A stretch of 64,000 bases of DNA from Anaerolineales bacterium (GCA_020634935.1 JACKAT010000022.1:16680-80679), one strand, 5' to 3'. Positions 44,961 through 53,144 are shown, counted from the first letter of the stretch. Translations and numbers: made by a program. The notes: a model not told the origin generated them from the sequence alone.

Positions 44961-46034
44961 CTAGTAAGCTTTTTGGAAGGTCACATTGTAAGCGTAATGA
45001 CCTCGACACAGTTGGTTATGGCCTTTGCGAGCTACGCAATCGGCTATATCCAGGCAGTAGTTGGCTTGAACTAGCCACTCATCGGGAATATCCTCATCCC
45101 AGGAACTCAATTTGGGCGTCACTTCACTGGTGGCCGGCGCCCCGTCTTCCTTTTTGGTGACTTCCAGCGAAAAGCCGTTGTCCCATAAATCATACTCCAG
45201 CTTACCCGGCCCTTTTTCACCGCTAACATGAGGCGGAACAACCCGGAACGTGTCTTCGACCGTGGCCCCATCGAGCGGATTGCCGTTGACATCGACCACG
45301 TTGACATAGATTTGATGAGCGCCGGGGCAGCTATTATAGACCGGATTGGGAATGAGGTAGGCTTCTTTAACCACAAAATCGACCGGCGGTTGGGTAGGTT
45401 CCGGAGTGGCTGTTGGTTCAGGCGTATCGGTGGGGGGAGCCGGGGTGTTGGTAGGCAGCGGAATAGGGGTCTCGGTCGGTTCCGGTTCGGGCGTATCGGT
45501 GGCGGTGGCTTCGGGCGTATCGGTGGGCAGGTCTTCAACCGCAGCCACTTCGACGGCCGCCATTTCTTCAGCCGCCACTTCTTCGGCAACTACTTCGACG
45601 GTGGGCGTGTCGGTGGGAACGGGTGTCTCGGTGGGAATAGGCGTTGGCGTGGCCAGAGCCAGGGCCATCGACTCGGTGCTGACGCCCAAGGCGCTGGCCA
45701 GAACAAACAGATGTTGGGTGTTGGGATCATCGGCGCCCGCGTTTTCTTGAATGTAGCGGTCGGCCATGAAAGAGATGTATTGATTGGTGTTGGGCAGATT
45801 GAGATCGGCCAACTGCTGTTGAGCGGTGGCCAGATCATTAGTTTCCGCGTATTGAGCGGCGATGTTGATGATGTCGGCCTCGACTGTTTCAGGATCGATC
45901 GGCCCGCTGGCCGAGGTAGAGGCGCTTAAACCAAAGCCCACAAACACACTGGCGATCGCCAAAGCCAGGCAAGACAGCGGCACCACCAAAATAACGATAA
46001 TCAGGAGTATTTTTGCATTCAACTTATTATTCAT
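44961..46034 (-). CDS. Stalked membrane protein with shared C-terminal domain (island member 2)
   Basis: A 357-residue protein of unknown function. One membrane helix (about 8-32), then a helical domain (about 48-130) with DIINIAAQYAETNDLATAQQ and FVLASALGVSTESMALALA, close to the same region of the next gene upstream. A Thr/Pro/Glu stalk (135-225) leads to a C-terminal domain (228-357) with CPGAHQIYVNVVDVNGNPLDG, GPGKLEYDLWDNGFSLEV and four more Cys, ending GHYAYNVTFQKAY. The stalk includes a run of EEVAAEEMAAVEVAA. The gene follows member 1 by 125 bp, a gap that holds a dispersed palindrome, and precedes member 3 by 17 bp. Confidence 0.75.
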   Translation of the reverse strand: MNNKLNAKILLIIVILVVPLSCLALAIASVFVGFGLSASTSASGPIDPETVEADIINIAAQYAETNDLATAQQQLADLNLPNTNQYISFMADRYIQENAGADDPNTQHLFVLASALGVSTESMALALATPTPIPTETPVPTDTPTVEVVAEEVAAEEMAAVEVAAVEDLPTDTPEATATDTPEPEPTETPIPLPTNTPAPPTDTPEPTATPEPTQPPVDFVVKEAYLIPNPVYNSCPGAHQIYVNVVDVNGNPLDGATVEDTFRVVPPHVSGEKGPGKLEYDLWDNGFSLEVTKKEDGAPATSEVTPKLSSWDEDIPDEWLVQANYCLDIADCVARKGHNQLCRGHYAYNVTFQKAY

Positions 46035-46055
46035 AACAATAACCGTATACTGTGT

Positions 46056-46140
46056 AGGTGACTGACACTTTGGCTCAAATTGAGAGCCTTATATTGGAAT
46101 ACAACGATGCAATTACGGCGATTAAGTGCCAGTCGCCTGG
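46056..46140. repeat. GTGACTGAC...GCCAGTCGCC palindrome inside the island operon
   Basis: AGGTGACTGACACTTTGGCTC pairs with GATTAAGTGCCAGTCGCCTGG. It has the TTGGAATACAACGATGC interior shared with the copy at 53145. It lies between two co-directional genes, where it may stabilise or split the transcript. Confidence 0.8.
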
Positions 46141-46159
46141 TCTGCTAACAATAACCTAC

Positions 46160-47305
46160 TTACCACGTCCTTTGAAAGACAACTTCCCAGGAGTAATGCC
46201 CCCAGCAAAGGGAGTTATTGCCGACGCCAAACACGCCGCTGTTCCATAGCGTGTTGCACGTACCCTCGTCCGGGCAATAGCCGCCTTCGATCAGCCTGGG
46301 GATACCAATTTTCCAGTCATCGGAACTGAGCAGGTCGGTTACTTCGCTGGTGACTTCGCGTCCGGCGCTGGGGTCGCTTTTAACCATCACATAGTACCCC
46401 CCGTCTTTATACAGGTCGTACTCGGCTCGACCGGGTCGATCATCGCCTTTGTGGCCGGTGACCGGGCCGGGGTTATTCCAAAGATCGCCCATCTGCACCC
46501 CTTTGATCGGATTCCCGTTGGCATCGATGACATCGATGAAGATGTTGTGGTTGCCGGCGCAGCCGCCGTTTTCATCTTTGGTCAGTAATCGTTCTTTGAC
46601 GATCACAAAATCGTACTGCGATTCCGGCGTGGGCGTGGCTTCCGGGGTGGGCGTTTCGGTGGGCGGAGCGGGTGTATCGGTGGGCAGAGGGGCCGGCTCC
46701 GGCGTGTCGGTGGGCAACGGCAAATCGACCGCCGCGGCGACTTCCTGAACCTCAGCCGCATCCACGGCGACGGCTTCGTCCGTCTCTGCCGGAGGCGGCG
46801 CGGTCGGGGTCGGTGTATCGACAACGCGGGTATTGGTGGGGGTGGGGGAAGGGGTGGGGGTATCGGTTGGGGTGAACGTGGCCGTCGGCGGCGACACATA
46901 AGCGACCATCGAGACCGTGCTGACGCCCAGCGCCTTCGCCAGGAACACAACATTTTTGATATCATCATCAACCGCGCCGCGATTGGTGCGAATCATCTCT
47001 TCGGCCACCAGCGAGACATACTGAGTGGTGTTGGGTACATCCAGCCGGGTCAAAATCTCTTTGGCCCGGTCGATATCCTCATTCTCGGCATAATCCGCCG
47101 CAGCCATAACCACAATCTCTTGCGCGTACTCTTCCGACATATCCGAGACCCGCGCGTTCACAAAGCGGGTGGGCGCTAGATACCAGGTGACGAACAACCC
47201 CGCCAGGATGGCCATCAAACAGCCAAAGGGAGCTACCGCGAAGAGAATAAGGATCCGACGATCAAATTTCAAACCGCTTCTTCGTCTTTTTCTCTGCATT
47301 CCCAT
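46160..47305 (-). CDS. Stalked membrane protein with shared C-terminal domain (island member 1)
   Basis: A 381-residue protein of unknown function and the first gene of the island. The N-terminus is very basic (QRKRRRSGLKFDRR), followed by one helix (about 18-42) and a helical domain (about 55-130) with VVMAAADYAENEDIDRAKEI and LAKALGVSTVSMVAYVSPP. The Thr/Pro stalk (about 140-250) carries an acidic Ala/Val insert. The C-terminal domain (255-381) has GGCAGNHNIFIDVIDANGNP, GRAEYDLYKDGGYYVMVK and a Cys-rich end with CPDEGTC and LCWGHYSWEVVFQRTW. Its C-terminal half is clearly paralogous to island member 2. The tRNA-Leu gene lies 211 bp upstream on the same strand. Confidence 0.75.
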   Translation of the reverse strand: MGMQRKRRRSGLKFDRRILILFAVAPFGCLMAILAGLFVTWYLAPTRFVNARVSDMSEEYAQEIVVMAAADYAENEDIDRAKEILTRLDVPNTTQYVSLVAEEMIRTNRGAVDDDIKNVVFLAKALGVSTVSMVAYVSPPTATFTPTDTPTPSPTPTNTRVVDTPTPTAPPPAETDEAVAVDAAEVQEVAAAVDLPLPTDTPEPAPLPTDTPAPPTETPTPEATPTPESQYDFVIVKERLLTKDENGGCAGNHNIFIDVIDANGNPIKGVQMGDLWNNPGPVTGHKGDDRPGRAEYDLYKDGGYYVMVKSDPSAGREVTSEVTDLLSSDDWKIGIPRLIEGGYCPDEGTCNTLWNSGVFGVGNNSLCWGHYSWEVVFQRTW

Positions 47306-47515
47306 TATAAAAAGTCCTACTCAAAATTAAAGGCCGCCCCTTAACAGCAAGAGGTGGCCCCACCGATTACGGTGGGCGAAAAACAAGGGGTGTTTTCCGG
47401 TCAAGACCTCAATGTTATATTTTTGAAGTCTGTTCAGGATGATGCACCCAAAGATTACTCGCCCCAGCATAATTATAACTACTGATGATGTCCGCGTTAA
47501 TGCTCTTGGACAAAA

Positions 47516-47598
47516 TGCCGGAGGTGGGAATCGAACCCACAAGGGCTAAGCCCACGCGAGTTTGAGTCGCGCGCGTCTGCCAGTTCCGCCACTCCGGC
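47516..47598 (-). tRNA. tRNA-Leu (anticodon CAA)
   Basis: Read on the minus strand: acceptor GCCGGAG pairs with CTCCGGC before the discriminator A; the anticodon arm CGCGA-CTCAAAC-TCGCG gives anticodon CAA for UUG codons. The T arm has GTGGG-TTCGATT-CCCAC. The long variable arm (GGGCTTAGCCC-type) marks a class II tRNA, as expected for Leu. CCA is not encoded. Length is 83 bases. Confidence 0.95.
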
Positions 47599-47792
47599 TT
47601 GTTAAAAAGATTAATCCAAGCTTAATTTCAGCCCGGCGACTGTCGAATGCAAAGTATAAACGATGTAATATTATACGTCAAATTGCCTAGGCCATATCAT
47701 CAATATGACTAATCTCGCTAATAACCCCTCTTTAATTCTATAGTATAACCCTGCATAATTGGTGTTAAGCCAGTAGACAGCCGCTAGCCGAC

Positions 47793-47851
47793 GGTAGACC
47801 GCCGACCGTTGAACTTGCTAAAGTTAGGCGGTCAACGGTCGGCGGTCTGCC
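47793..47851. repeat. GGTAGACCGCCGACCGTTGA inverted repeat
   Basis: GGTAGACCGCCGACCGTTGAAC (47793 on) pairs with GTCAACGGTCGGCGGTCTGCC (to 47851). It lies between tRNA-Leu and the tautomerase gene, 53 bp past the tautomerase stop, so it could end the meta-pathway transcript. The rest of 47599-47904 has no gene. Confidence 0.7.
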
Positions 47852-47904
47852 ATCAAGGGGTTATCGATCAATTTTATAAACGGGTATTGTTTTCAGGGAA
47901 CGCC

Positions 47905-48300
47905 TTATTTGGCTTGGGCGCGCTGCCGCTCGGCTACGGTCACGCCGCCAATGCCCCAGTTGGCCGGCTCGATTTCGATGAGGGCGAAGCGAACCTCGAC
48001 CAGCGGAAAGGTGAAACACTCCGCCGCCAACGCCGATAGGCGGCCGATCAGAGCCGCGCGTTTGTCGTCGGGCCGGCCGGTCAGCAGCGTTAATCGCAGC
48101 ACCAGCATCGACGCCGGTTGATCGCCGCCCGGCAGCAGGTCTTCGATACTGCTGTCGGGAGCGATGGGCTGAAAAAACAAGCGCAGCCGGCCGACCGGGG
48201 TGCTTAACACCTCTTGAAAAATCGCCATCGCGCTGGCGGCAAAGGTTTTCTTTTGCTCGCGGGAAAATTCATCCGAATGGATGATCTCTAACATTGGCAT
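47905..48300 (-). CDS. 4-oxalocrotonate tautomerase-like protein
   Basis: A 131-residue member of the tautomerase superfamily; it would convert 2-hydroxymuconate to 2-oxo-3-hexenedioate in the oxidative branch of meta-cleavage. After Met removal the catalytic Pro1 would lead PMLEIIHSDEFSREQKKTFA, and the C-terminal part has PANWGIGGVTVAE, similar to the FGIGG end of 4-OT. It is twice the length of classical 4-OT (about 62 residues), so it may be a fused or single-chain variant, as in cis-CaaD or MSAD-type proteins. ATG 48300 follows GGAGG by 8 bases. It is the last gene in the minus-strand meta-pathway run, which fits a DmpI role. Confidence 0.75.
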   Translation of the reverse strand: MPMLEIIHSDEFSREQKKTFAASAMAIFQEVLSTPVGRLRLFFQPIAPDSSIEDLLPGGDQPASMLVLRLTLLTGRPDDKRAALIGRLSALAAECFTFPLVEVRFALIEIEPANWGIGGVTVAERQRAQAK

Positions 48301-48327
48301 GGCTAATCCTCCGGTGAAAAATAAAGG

Positions 48328-48377
48328 CTAGTCATCGCTTTAGCGATGCGGCAGCCCTAAAGGGCTTACTACGAACG
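48328..48377. repeat. TAGTCATCGC...TTACTACGAA repeat, TTCGTAG family
   Basis: CATCGCTTTAGCGATG is followed by CCCTAAAGGGCTTACTACGAAC. It shares the TTACTACGAA arm with copies at 5716 and 38911. It lies just upstream of the tautomerase ribosome site. Confidence 0.6.
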
Positions 48378-48436
48378 AAAATGCAACTTTTATTTTGTTG
48401 TTTCCTGAAGTGAAGCCGCTGATCTCTGACAAAAAC

Positions 48437-48506
48437 AGAGACTTGGAGCATCAAAGCTTGCTTTGATCTTTGATCGTGAATGACAAAGCAAGCTTTGTCG
48501 CTCCTA
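48437..48506. repeat. CAAAGCAAGCTTTG-type palindromes downstream of dmpE-like gene
   Basis: TTGGAGCATCAAAGCTTGCTTTGATC and GACAAAGCAAGCTTTGTCGCTCC are two palindromic words in the gap between the hydratase and tautomerase genes. The second word is shared with 35802-35854. Confidence 0.65.
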
Positions 48507-48523
48507 AGGCGCTATCACTTTTT

Positions 48524-49315
48524 CTACGTAAACATCACCGTTAGCGGCGGCTGGCCCAGCATTTCCAGGGTGAATACGTCGCCGGGGACGGCCGGCAGGG
48601 TCGGGGCGACGGCGCCGGACAGGACGATGTCGCCGGCTTTCAGGGTGATGTCGAAGCTGGACAGTTTGTTGGCCAGCCAGGCCACGGCCAACGCCGGATG
48701 GCCCAACGCCGCCGCGCCGATGCCCTGCGCGGCCGGTTCGCCGTTTTTGGTGATGAGCAGGCCCAGCAGCCGTAAATCGGTTTCGGTCAGCTGGTGATCC
48801 CACGCGCCGATGGAAAAGCCGCCGTAGCTGGCGTTATCGGCCACGGTATCGACCAGCTTGATGCGCCAGTTTTCGATGCGGCTGTCAACAATCTCGGCCG
48901 AGAGGGCGATGGCTTCGGTGGCGGCCAGCACTTCCTGCGGCGTGACGTGCGGCCCGCGCACATCGCGGCCCATCAAAAAGGCGATCTCACCTTCGATGCG
49001 CGGCTGCAAGAATAGATCAACCGGCACTTCGGCTCGACCGTGCGCGGCGGCAAAATAGCGCGAGCCCCACAGCGTGCCGTAATCCGGCTCATCGACGCCC
49101 ATTTGCTGCTGCACGGCTTTGCTGGTTAGCCCAATTTTGCGTCCAATGATCGTTTCGCCTCGCTCCAGCCGCATCTCCGTCCAGCGGGTTTGGATGGCAT
49201 ACGAGTCGATCACATCGGCCAGCCCGGCGCTGTCTCGCAGCGGCGCAATCGGCTGGCGATTTTCCCAGGCATTGTCCAGTTGTTGGGCTAGTTCGTTTAT
49301 TTTTTGGTCATCCAT
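48524..49315 (-). CDS. 2-hydroxypenta-2,4-dienoate hydratase (MhpD/DmpE-like)
   Basis: A 263-residue enzyme of the FAH/hydratase-decarboxylase family that adds water to 2-hydroxypenta-2,4-dienoate to give 4-hydroxy-2-oxovalerate. The segments GRKIGLTSKAVQQQMGVDEPDYG (about 56-78), LQPRIEGEIAFLMGRD (metal-binding Glu residues), SRIENWRIKLVDTVADNASYG and GDIVLSGAVAP match MhpD closely. ATG 49315 is chosen over the in-frame ATG 49342 because the latter overlaps the upstream gene and GAGGTGA lies before 49315. It follows the aldehyde dehydrogenase gene by 13 bp and shares its transcript. The second family member in this cluster (51339-52067) fits the decarboxylase role better. Confidence 0.87.
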   Translation of the reverse strand: MDDQKINELAQQLDNAWENRQPIAPLRDSAGLADVIDSYAIQTRWTEMRLERGETIIGRKIGLTSKAVQQQMGVDEPDYGTLWGSRYFAAAHGRAEVPVDLFLQPRIEGEIAFLMGRDVRGPHVTPQEVLAATEAIALSAEIVDSRIENWRIKLVDTVADNASYGGFSIGAWDHQLTETDLRLLGLLITKNGEPAAQGIGAAALGHPALAVAWLANKLSSFDITLKAGDIVLSGAVAPTLPAVPGDVFTLEMLGQPPLTVMFT

Positions 49316-49328
49316 TGGCACCTTCACC

Positions 49329-50786
49329 TCACTGATTGGCAATACAGACGTTTTTCATCTCGGTGTAAAATTCCATACTGTAGTGACCACCCTCGCGGCC
49401 CACGCCGCTGGCTTTCATCCCACCAAACGGCACCCGCAGGTCGCGCACGAACCAATCGTTGACCCAGACCGTGCCGGCGTCAATCTGGTTCGAGACCCGG
49501 ATAGCCCGCCCGGTGTTGCCGGTTTGCACGACCGCGCTCAGGCCGTACTTGACATCGTTGGCGATCTGGATGGCTTCATCTTCCTCATCGAACGGCAGAA
49601 TGGTAACGACCGGCCCGAAAATCTCTTCTTGGCAGACGCGGCAGCTGGGGACGACGTCGGTGATGATAGTCGGGTTGAGGAAGTTGCCTTCATTAAACGG
49701 GGCCGGCAAATCGGGCTGATCGCCGCCGATGAGCAGCTTGCCTTCGTAGCCGCCGACCTCCAGGTAGCCCATCACCCGTTCCAGATGCTCGCGGCTGTTG
49801 AGCGCCCCCATCGTCGTGGCCGGATCCAGCGGGTCGCCGATGACGGTTTCGTTGGTCAGCTTTGCCGCGAAACGCTCGACAAATTCGTTGTAGATACCGC
49901 GCTGCACCAGGATACGCGAACCGGCCAGGCAGACTTCGCCCTGGTTAACAAAGGCCGCCTTTTGGCTGATGGCCAGCGCTCGCTCAATGTCGGCGTCATC
50001 GAAAATGATGTTCGGCCCTTTACCGCCTAGCTCAAATGAAACGCGGGCCATGTTAGTGCCGGCGGCGGCTTTGAGGATGGCTTGGCCGGTGCTGGTTTCG
50101 CCGGTAAAGGAAATCAGCCGCACATCGGGATGGCTGGTTAAATACGCGCCCGCCGAGTTGGGGCCAAAGCCCTGCACCACATTGAACACGCCCGCCGGGA
50201 CGCCCGCTTCGTGGGCAATCTGAGCCAGCTTCCAGGCCCCAATCGGGGTCGATTCGGCCGGTTTCAAAATGGCGGTGTTGCCAAAAGCCAGCGCCGGGCC
50301 GATCTTCCAGGTCGAGAGCAGCATCGGGATGTTCCACGGCGTGATCAACACCGCCACGCCCACCGGCTGGCGCAGCACGTAGTTGATGTAGCCGCTGTCC
50401 ATCGGGTAGGACTCGCTGCCGTGCAAAGCGGCAAAATCGGCAAAGTACTCGATGTTGTTGGCGATGCGCTTGATGTAGTGGATGTTATTTTCGCGGATGG
50501 CCCGGCCCACGTCAAATGTTTCGATGCGAGCCAGTTCAGCGGCGTTTTTGCGAATGCCTTCGGCGAAGGCTCGCAAGATGGGCCGTCGCTCTGAGGCGCT
50601 CATTTTGCCCCAGGTTTTGAAGGCGTTCTTGGCCGCGCTCACGGCTCGATCAACTTCAGCCTGCTTGCCCTCGGCCACCGTGCCGATGACCTGGTTGGTG
50701 GCCGGGTATAGCTTTTCAAATTGCAGCGGGCTGTTGACAAACTCGCCGTTGATGTAATGGGTTACTTCAAAGAATGGCGTTTCCAT
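49329..50786 (-). CDS. 2-hydroxymuconic semialdehyde dehydrogenase (DmpC-like aldehyde dehydrogenase)
   Basis: A 485-residue NAD-dependent aldehyde dehydrogenase. Visible are the nucleotide-binding stretch VAVLITPWNIPMLLSTWKIGPALAFGNT (landmark near 148-175), ISFTGETSTGQAIL, the general-base Glu in FELGGKGPNIIF (about 250) and the catalytic Cys in NQGEVCLAGSRILVQ (about 284). WVNDWFVRDLRVPFGGMKASGVGREGG near the end is typical of the muconic-semialdehyde group. In the oxidative branch it turns 2-hydroxymuconic semialdehyde into 2-hydroxymuconate; the neighbours support this. ATG 50786 follows GGAGG by 7 bases; the frame is open 60 bases upstream. The hydratase gene follows by 13 bp. Confidence 0.9.
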   Translation of the reverse strand: METPFFEVTHYINGEFVNSPLQFEKLYPATNQVIGTVAEGKQAEVDRAVSAAKNAFKTWGKMSASERRPILRAFAEGIRKNAAELARIETFDVGRAIRENNIHYIKRIANNIEYFADFAALHGSESYPMDSGYINYVLRQPVGVAVLITPWNIPMLLSTWKIGPALAFGNTAILKPAESTPIGAWKLAQIAHEAGVPAGVFNVVQGFGPNSAGAYLTSHPDVRLISFTGETSTGQAILKAAAGTNMARVSFELGGKGPNIIFDDADIERALAISQKAAFVNQGEVCLAGSRILVQRGIYNEFVERFAAKLTNETVIGDPLDPATTMGALNSREHLERVMGYLEVGGYEGKLLIGGDQPDLPAPFNEGNFLNPTIITDVVPSCRVCQEEIFGPVVTILPFDEEDEAIQIANDVKYGLSAVVQTGNTGRAIRVSNQIDAGTVWVNDWFVRDLRVPFGGMKASGVGREGGHYSMEFYTEMKNVCIANQ

Positions 50787-50847
50787 TTTAATCCTCCGAA
50801 ATGGGTAATCTGTTGAATAAGATGGAGTGGGCAAAAACCGCTCCATG

Positions 50848-51050
50848 AGGAGATTAGGGGATTAGAGATAAGGAGATTTACGCAGGTGGAGGTGTTTATG
50901 TCATTTCGAGCGACGAAGGAGCGAGAAATCTCCCAGAAGAATATTTGCAACCTGATTCTATAGGGATTTCTCCGCCTGCGGCTACGAAATGACATAAAGT
51001 ACTCCATTAATAAATGTAATCCCCCAATCTCTTTATCTCCTCATCGCCTG
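50848..51050. repeat. Composite repeat: GGAGAT-family arms around a TGTCATTTCGAG element
   Basis: GAGGAGATTAGGGGATTAGAG (50849 on) pairs with words in CCCCCAATCTCTTTATCTCCTC (to 51040). Nested inside is TATGTCATTTCGAG...CGAAATGACATA (50897-50996) with arms that extend to GGAGGTGTTT and AAAGTACTCC. It lies between the dmpC-like gene and the decarboxylase-like gene. Confidence 0.75.
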
Positions 51051-51100
51051 ATAGCCTATTCGAGTTAAGTAGTTTTCAACTCTAAGTTGTTACATTAATT

Positions 51101-51170
51101 TAGACAGAATTAACAGGATTAATATGATTTTTACTTATTTTAATCTTGGAAATCCTGTAAATCCTGTCTA
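51101..51170. repeat. TAGACAGAATTAACAGGATT inverted repeat
   Basis: TAGACAGAATTAACAGGATT (51101-51120) pairs imperfectly with AATCCTGTAAATCCTGTCTA (51151-51170). It is a further short palindrome in the same gap. Confidence 0.65.
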
Positions 51171-51231
51171 TTCATCCTGGTCTCAAACTCACAAGTTAGT
51201 TATGAAAATTACTTAATTCGTATTTCTTATA

Positions 51232-51329
51232 AGTTACGCAGTTCAAAAGGTGACAGTCACTTAGCGGTGATAAATCGACCTGTTTGGGCTAAACGGACGT
51301 TCATTTTCGGCAAAAAGTGACTGTCACCT
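51232..51329. repeat. AGGTGACAGTCACTT element, inverted copy of the one at 15380
   Basis: AGGTGACAGTCACTT at 51248-51262 and AAGTGACTGTCACCT at 51315-51329 are the arms. The interior (TCGACCTGTTTGGGCTAAAC, GGACGTTCATTTTCGGC) is the reverse complement of the interior at 15421-15470, so the two copies lie in opposite orientations. The right end stops 10 bp from the stop of the decarboxylase-like gene. Confidence 0.8.
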
Positions 51330-51338
51330 ATTTCTATG

Positions 51339-52067
51339 TTATTCCGTTAACTTCACAATCAACACGTGGCCGGCGTCATCGACCAGTTCCAGCGTACCAG
51401 AGGCTGCCGGGATTGAGGCGGCGGGTGAACCGAGAAAAATCACCTGCCCGGCCTGCAAACCGCCGACTTGTCCGGCCAGCCATTGTAACTTTTGCACCGG
51501 ATCGCCCAACGCGGCGACCGGCCCTTCGGTTTGGAATTGGCCGTTCAGATAGAGGCGTAAGTTGCCGCCCGGTAGGCTGCCGAACAGCGTCGGCCCCAGT
51601 ACGAAGCCGCCGCCGGAGGTGTTGTCGGCCACGACTTCCGGCGCGGTGAATTTGTAGTTGGCCCAAATGCTGTCCAAGATGTCGATGCCTAGCACGAAGC
51701 CGCCGATGGCCCGCTGCGTATCGCCCGGCAGCGCATTGGGGGCAATGTCCCGCTCCAGTTGTATTGCGATTTCCGGTTCCAGTCGGGGCTGGATAAAATC
51801 GCTCAATGCCACCGGGCTGCTGTGGATCATATCGGCATAGATGCAGCCGTACAGTGGCGTGCTAATGCCCATCTGCTCCTGCTTGGCAGCGCTAATTAGG
51901 CCAAATTTGAAGCCTTTCAAGGGGCGGTCGCGGCCGGTCGCCACTTGAATTTGGTAAGCCCCGGCCAAATCGACGCCGCGATCGGCGTTTTTACCGGGCA
52001 GCGTGGTGCGCCCGGCCCGCGCGTTTTGAACGACCTGCTGTAGAGTTTGTTCCTGAGTGGATAACAT
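51339..52067 (-). CDS. 4-oxalocrotonate decarboxylase-like (DmpH) or second 2-oxopentenoate hydratase
   Basis: A 242-residue member of the hydratase/decarboxylase family. KGFKFGLISAAKQEQMGISTPLYG (about 48-71), FIQPRLEPEIAIQLERD with metal-binding Glu residues, and NYKFTAPEVVADNTSGGGFVLG resemble 4-oxalocrotonate decarboxylase more than MhpD. In this role it would remove CO2 from 2-oxo-3-hexenedioate to give 2-hydroxypentadienoate. It starts directly after the stop of the semialdehyde hydrolase gene (no gap), so the two are translationally linked. Hydratase function cannot be excluded from sequence alone. Confidence 0.78.
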   Translation of the reverse strand: MLSTQEQTLQQVVQNARAGRTTLPGKNADRGVDLAGAYQIQVATGRDRPLKGFKFGLISAAKQEQMGISTPLYGCIYADMIHSSPVALSDFIQPRLEPEIAIQLERDIAPNALPGDTQRAIGGFVLGIDILDSIWANYKFTAPEVVADNTSGGGFVLGPTLFGSLPGGNLRLYLNGQFQTEGPVAALGDPVQKLQWLAGQVGGLQAGQVIFLGSPAASIPAASGTLELVDDAGHVLIVKLTE

Positions 52068-52925
52068 TTAGAGTTCTCCTTCAAAAAATTCTCGTAGGAG
52101 CCGGTTAAAGCTGTCTTTGTGTTCTATCTGCGTCCAGTGGCTGCATTTGCCGAAGATGTGGAGCTGCACGTTGGGCAAACGCTGCAACAGGTGCAGGCTG
52201 GTGTCCATCGGCACGATATTATCGTCGCGCCCGTGTACGAGCAGCGTGGGATGATTCATGTGGCGCAGCGCCAACTCCGGCACAACCAGTTGATCGAGCA
52301 GTGTTTGACGCGGAGCCGGGAACATCGCTTCGAAGGAGCGGCGCACGCCCTCATCCATCGCCGCCGTAAAACGCATCTCGGCAATGGCATCGAGCCGGTC
52401 GGCGATGAGGTTGATGTCGTAAGCAAACCAGGTAATGCGCTGCTTCATCCCGGCCGGCGACGGATCGGCGTAAAAGCCCCACAGTTGATCGAGTTCCGGC
52501 GTCAGCTTGACCGGCGCGCCGATTGGCCCCATCAGCACCACTTTATCGAAACGCTCCGGCGCTTCCATCAGCAGGTGCAGGGCCACCGCCCCGCCCATCG
52601 AGTTGCCGACCAGATGGACTTTGTCTTTATCGAGCGCATCGAGCAGCCCGGTGACCTGATCCTTCCAGATGCGCATCCATTGATGCATCGAGGTTGGCGC
52701 GGGGTTAGGATGCTCGCTCTCGCCAAAGCCGATAAAGTCGGGGGCTAAGGTGTCGTAGCGGTCGGCGAAGTAGGGCAGCGCGTACTGCCAGTTCGACCAG
52801 GCCGTCGCGCCGGGGCCGGAGCCGTGCAGAAAGAGAACGGTTTCTTTGTTACCCGCCCCGGTGCGGTTGAGGTAGGTTTTGAAACCGGCCGTTGACAGAG
52901 TTGTGGGTTGGTTATCTGTGTTCAT
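52068..52925 (-). CDS. 2-hydroxymuconic semialdehyde hydrolase (DmpD-like alpha/beta hydrolase)
   Basis: A 285-residue C-C bond hydrolase of the alpha/beta fold; it splits 2-hydroxymuconic semialdehyde (or a related ring-fission product) into 2-hydroxypentadienoate and a short acid. The oxyanion-hole motif LFLHGSGPGATAWSNW (about 31-46), the nucleophile Ser in LVGNSMGGAVALHL (about 108), the Asp in LLVHGRDDNIVP and the His in GKCSHWTQIEHKD complete the triad. FIGFGESEHP is typical of meta-cleavage hydrolases. ATG 52925 follows GGAGG. The next gene starts with the base after its stop. Confidence 0.92.
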   Translation of the reverse strand: MNTDNQPTTLSTAGFKTYLNRTGAGNKETVLFLHGSGPGATAWSNWQYALPYFADRYDTLAPDFIGFGESEHPNPAPTSMHQWMRIWKDQVTGLLDALDKDKVHLVGNSMGGAVALHLLMEAPERFDKVVLMGPIGAPVKLTPELDQLWGFYADPSPAGMKQRITWFAYDINLIADRLDAIAEMRFTAAMDEGVRRSFEAMFPAPRQTLLDQLVVPELALRHMNHPTLLVHGRDDNIVPMDTSLHLLQRLPNVQLHIFGKCSHWTQIEHKDSFNRLLREFFEGEL

Positions 52926-52944
52926 TATCTATACCTCCAAATAT

Positions 52945-53002
52945 TGGATGGATGGTTGGCTGGATGGTTGGTTGGATAAACTAACCCAACCAGCCAACCA
53001 AC
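52945..53002. repeat. GGTTGGCTGGATGGTTGGTTGG inverted repeat
   Basis: Repeated TGGATGGATGGTTGGC words pair with CCAACCAGCCAACCAAC. It lies just upstream of the ribosome site of the hydrolase gene. Confidence 0.65.
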
Positions 53003-53033
53003 TATAGTTTTTCAGAAAAAGATTTTGATAGGT

Positions 53034-53112
53034 CGTCATGCCCGAATGTTTTTAGCGGGCATCCACGTGGCTCTAGGCGATGGATTCCCGCTAAAAGCAT
53101 GCGGGAATGACG
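53034..53112. repeat. CGTCATGCCCGAATG...GGGAATGACG palindrome
   Basis: CGTCATGCCCGAATGTTTTT (53034 on) and AAAAGCATGCGGGAATGACG (to 53112) are inverted partners, with TAGCGGG and CCCGCTA inside. It is one more dispersed-repeat type in the gap between dmpD-like and dmpG-like genes. Confidence 0.7.
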
Positions 53113-53144
53113 GTTCGATTCAAATTGTTTATCTGAACGTCTAT

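Noticed and set aside
47516..47598. tRNA-Leu as integration site of a genomic island next to it
   Set aside because: No integrase gene and no direct repeat of the tRNA 3' end were found in the window.
49119..50030. 303-codon plus-strand frame opposite the DmpC-like gene
   Set aside because: Shadow frame with no recognisable protein features, antisense to a clear aldehyde dehydrogenase.
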